A DNA stretch of 64,000 bases from the NCBI GenBank assembly GCA_964017045.1, contig OZ024808.1:31464013-31528012 (forward strand), read 5' to 3'. The translations under genes were made by a program, and so were the position numbers. Below are positions 62,266-64,000 of this stretch, one piece after another (within the stretch, counting starts at the first letter, position 1; every line of letters starts with the position of its first letter). The notes under the pieces are model-generated. The model was not told where the DNA came from. It did not search any database and saw only the letters and a program-made list of their open reading frames with translations. The DNA comes from Omphiscola glabra. Taxonomy: Eukaryota; Mollusca; Gastropoda; Lymnaeidae.

Positions 62266-62324
62266 TGTATGAAAAATATAGCTTTAAACAAAGATAAGAA
62301 GAATAAGAATGAGAGTTCAAAACA

Positions 62325-62840
62325 TCAGAATGAAATGATGTCATCTAATCAAAACATCAGAATGAAATGATGTCATCTAATCAAAACATCAGAATGAAAT
62401 GATGTCATCTAATCAAAACATCAGAATGAAATGATATCATCTAATCAAAACATCAGAATGAAATGATATCATCTAATCAAAACATCAGAATGAAATGATG
62501 TCATCTAATCAAAACATCAGAATGAAATGATATCATCTAATCAAAACATCAGAATGAAATGATGTCATCTAATCAAAACATCAGAATGAAATGATGTCAT
62601 CTAATCAAAACATCAGAATGAAGAGATGTCATCTAATTAAAACATCAGAATGAAATGATGTCATCTAATCAAAACATCAGAATGAAGTGATATCATCTAA
62701 TCAAAACATCAGAATGAAATGATGTCATCTAATCAAAACATCAGAATGAAGTGATGTCATCTAATCAAAATATCAGAATGAAATGATATCATAAAATCAA
62801 AATATCAGAATGAAATGATATCATCTAATCAAAATATCGA
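62325..62840. repeat. 32-bp minisatellite, intron 3 of lectin gene 3
   Basis: About 16 units of a 32-bp repeat containing AAAACATCAGAATGAAATGA, alternating TGTCATCT and TATCATCT variants; the right end is more diverged. Confidence 0.9.
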
Positions 62841-62994
62841 AAACATTTGAAAAATCATAAATGTTTTAACTTTTAGGCTAAAAAACGTTTGAAAATAGGC
62901 ACATTTAAATTAGTTGATTTTCTAATTTGAATTTTAATGTACCTTCGGTCGTCATCTATCGATCTGTATATCTTCAAAAACTGATTTCTAAAAA

Positions 62995-63245
62995 TGTATC
63001 AATATAGAACCTGAGCTCTTTAACACAGCCTTTACTGAGAGTTCCCAGTGTAGATGGACATAGAAAGAAGTCATACGGGCTGCACTCCTTTGAAGCTATT
63101 TCACCTAAATTGTGGGATATTTTACTTCAATCTTTGAAGGAATTTGAAAATGATAAAAAGCATTTTACGAAACATTTAATGCCTTTTTTCTTATAATAGA
63201 TTTTTGGACATCAGAGCGCTGTGAATATGTTAAAATAGCATGGAT
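62995..63245 (+). mobile_element. CR1-like remnant, second copy
   Basis: VPSVDGHRKKSYGLHSFEA and ISPKLWDILLQSL are read on the plus strand, matching the CR1-like remnant at 1035-1450. It sits inside intron 3 of lectin gene 3 in the opposite orientation. Confidence 0.7.
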
Positions 63246-63598
63246 ACAAAGCGATATAAAAGTACTCAATCACCATCATCATTTAGCTTTCTACACATTC
63301 TTCTGTTGTCATCTACGTCTCTAAACAATCTTCTGTATTCCTCACTCTTTATAAACTTTGTTCTGTCTTCTAATAGCTTACTAAATCTTCTTCTCTCTAC
63401 CTTTCTAAGCATTCTAATCCCGTGCCATGGTAAATACCACTTAAGATCATTTCTGCTCGAATAAATTATAATTTTAAAACAAGATCCTGTGATTTTATGC
63501 GTATCTTAAAGTAAACCATGATTTTTAATTGAATTTAAATTTAATTTTTAAAATGACATTTTTTAGAAAGTTGATGAAACAGTAAACTGTCATTGTAC
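63246..63598. other. Intron 3 of lectin gene 3, unique part
   Basis: Pyrimidine-rich stretch with repeated TCTTCT and CTTTCTA; nothing else recognised. Confidence 0.5.
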
Positions 63599-63748
63599 CT
63601 GAATTCTGGGTAACTGTCACAGCTGTCAGTCACATAGAGGTCCCCCTCTTCAGCACTAGGTGGCAGCTGGGACGTACTCACACCAGATCCTGGTGTACAT
63701 AGTTTTGTGAGTTTATTGTACATGAAACTATGACATGTCTTTGGGTAC
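63599..63748 (-). CDS. Lectin gene 3 exon 3
   Basis: 150 nt, same size and phases as in genes 1 and 2. It encodes YPKTCHSFMYNKLTKLC, the linker with SAEEGDLYV and DSCDSYPEF. Confidence 0.7.
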
Positions 63749-63985
63749 CTGTGGAGATGTGACATGAAACTATGACATGTCTTTGGGTACCTGTGGAGAT
63801 GTGACATGAAACTATGACATGTCTTTGGCTACCTGTGGAGATGTCATTATACAGTACATAAATCTATAAAATTTAGTTTGGCTACCTGCTGAGATGTGAT
63901 ATTTACTGTTAACTAATATATGTCTTTGGTTACCTGTGAAGATGTGACATATAACTGTGACATGACTTTGGCTACCTGAGGAAAT
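63749..63985 (-). repeat. Degenerate 42-bp acceptor array upstream of lectin gene 3 exon 3
   Basis: Five further acceptor copies (exon-side G at 63790, 63832, 63885, 63933, 63975). The outermost, TTTATTTCCTCAG, is the best acceptor by consensus and is probably the original. The units at 63832, 63885, 63933 and 63975 begin G-TAG or G-TAA, a stop in the coding phase. Confidence 0.75.
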
Positions 63986-64000
63986 AAAGCTAAATTATGA

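Larger units (their letters stand above)
61353..63748 (-). pseudogene. Lectin gene 3 (partial; CTLD exon frameshifted)
   Basis: The third paralogue. Exon 3 is 63599-63748 (150 nt; donor TTCAG/GTACAA) and the CTLD exon starts at 61791. WLGLDD, WSDDHQ, SPDD and LDDNFC are present. Relative to genes 1 and 2 one base is missing in the final cysteine codon (about 61434): TGT-GAG has become TGG-AG. The reading frame then runs into a 3' poly-C/T tract and ends at 61353, losing the last conserved Cys and the NSPC tail. Exons 1-2 would lie beyond 64000. Four of six exon-3 acceptor copies lead straight into a stop codon. Either a decaying gene or, for the single base, an assembly error. Confidence 0.65.

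Overview
This is a gene-poor, AT-rich, extremely repeat-rich piece of a eukaryotic, probably molluscan (gastropod) nuclear genome. The reasons are genes split by GT-AG introns, a PAN/apple-like plus C-type lectin (CTLD) gene family together with GIMAP/AIG1 GTPases (both typical immune families of gastropods), a tRNA-headed SINE, several metazoan retroelement classes and a CCCTAA telomeric motif. No bacterial operon, rRNA gene, functional tRNA gene or CRISPR array is present. The taxon assignment is an inference.

The genes fall into two families. (1) A minus-strand secreted lectin family. Gene 1 (12198 to 6466) and gene 2 (20961 to 17117) can each be rebuilt as four exons: signal peptide, PAN-like half 1, PAN-like half 2 plus linker, and CTLD plus stop. 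Exon sizes match between copies (34, 154/157, 150, 379 nt) and every junction phase agrees, giving 238 and 239 residues. Gene 3 (63748 to 61353) has its last two exons in the window; its CTLD exon is broken by a one-base deletion in the last cysteine codon, and its 5' exons lie past the right edge. (2) Two plus-strand GIMAP-like GTPases (26927-27616 and 53589-54224) sit in a segmental duplication: block A about 22.9-29.7 kb, block B about 35.4-55.1 kb. The blocks share a 26/27-nt non-coding microexon, a proximal promoter with E-box and CRE-like sites, the single coding exon and the 3' flank. They differ in which tandem repeats expanded. In block B the intron before the coding exon holds about 13.9 kb of a 35-bp satellite (about 400 units), absent from block A.

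Layout: 0-6 kb minisatellites and a CR1-like remnant; 6.5-12.4 kb lectin gene 1; 12.7-16.9 kb minisatellites and a SINE; 17.1-21.2 kb lectin gene 2; 22.9-29.7 kb GIMAP block A with an inserted gag/protease remnant; 30.0 kb interstitial telomeric repeat; 30.8-32.4 kb decayed Ty3/gypsy pol; 32.4-35.2 kb degenerate arrays, a GATA microsatellite and a Penelope-like endonuclease remnant; 35.4-55.1 kb GIMAP block B; 55.3-61.0 kb non-LTR fragments and arrays; 61.3-64.0 kb lectin gene 3.

The most unusual signal is that several minisatellites in the lectin family are tandem amplifications of the family's own exon edges: the exon-2 donor, the exon-3 acceptor, the CTLD-exon acceptor and the stop-codon end are each the seed of an array in at least one paralogue. 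In gene 1 the acceptor array is 17 exact 42-bp steps (14 codons each), open in the coding frame, so alternative acceptor choice could add 0 to 17 cysteine-bearing 14-residue units.
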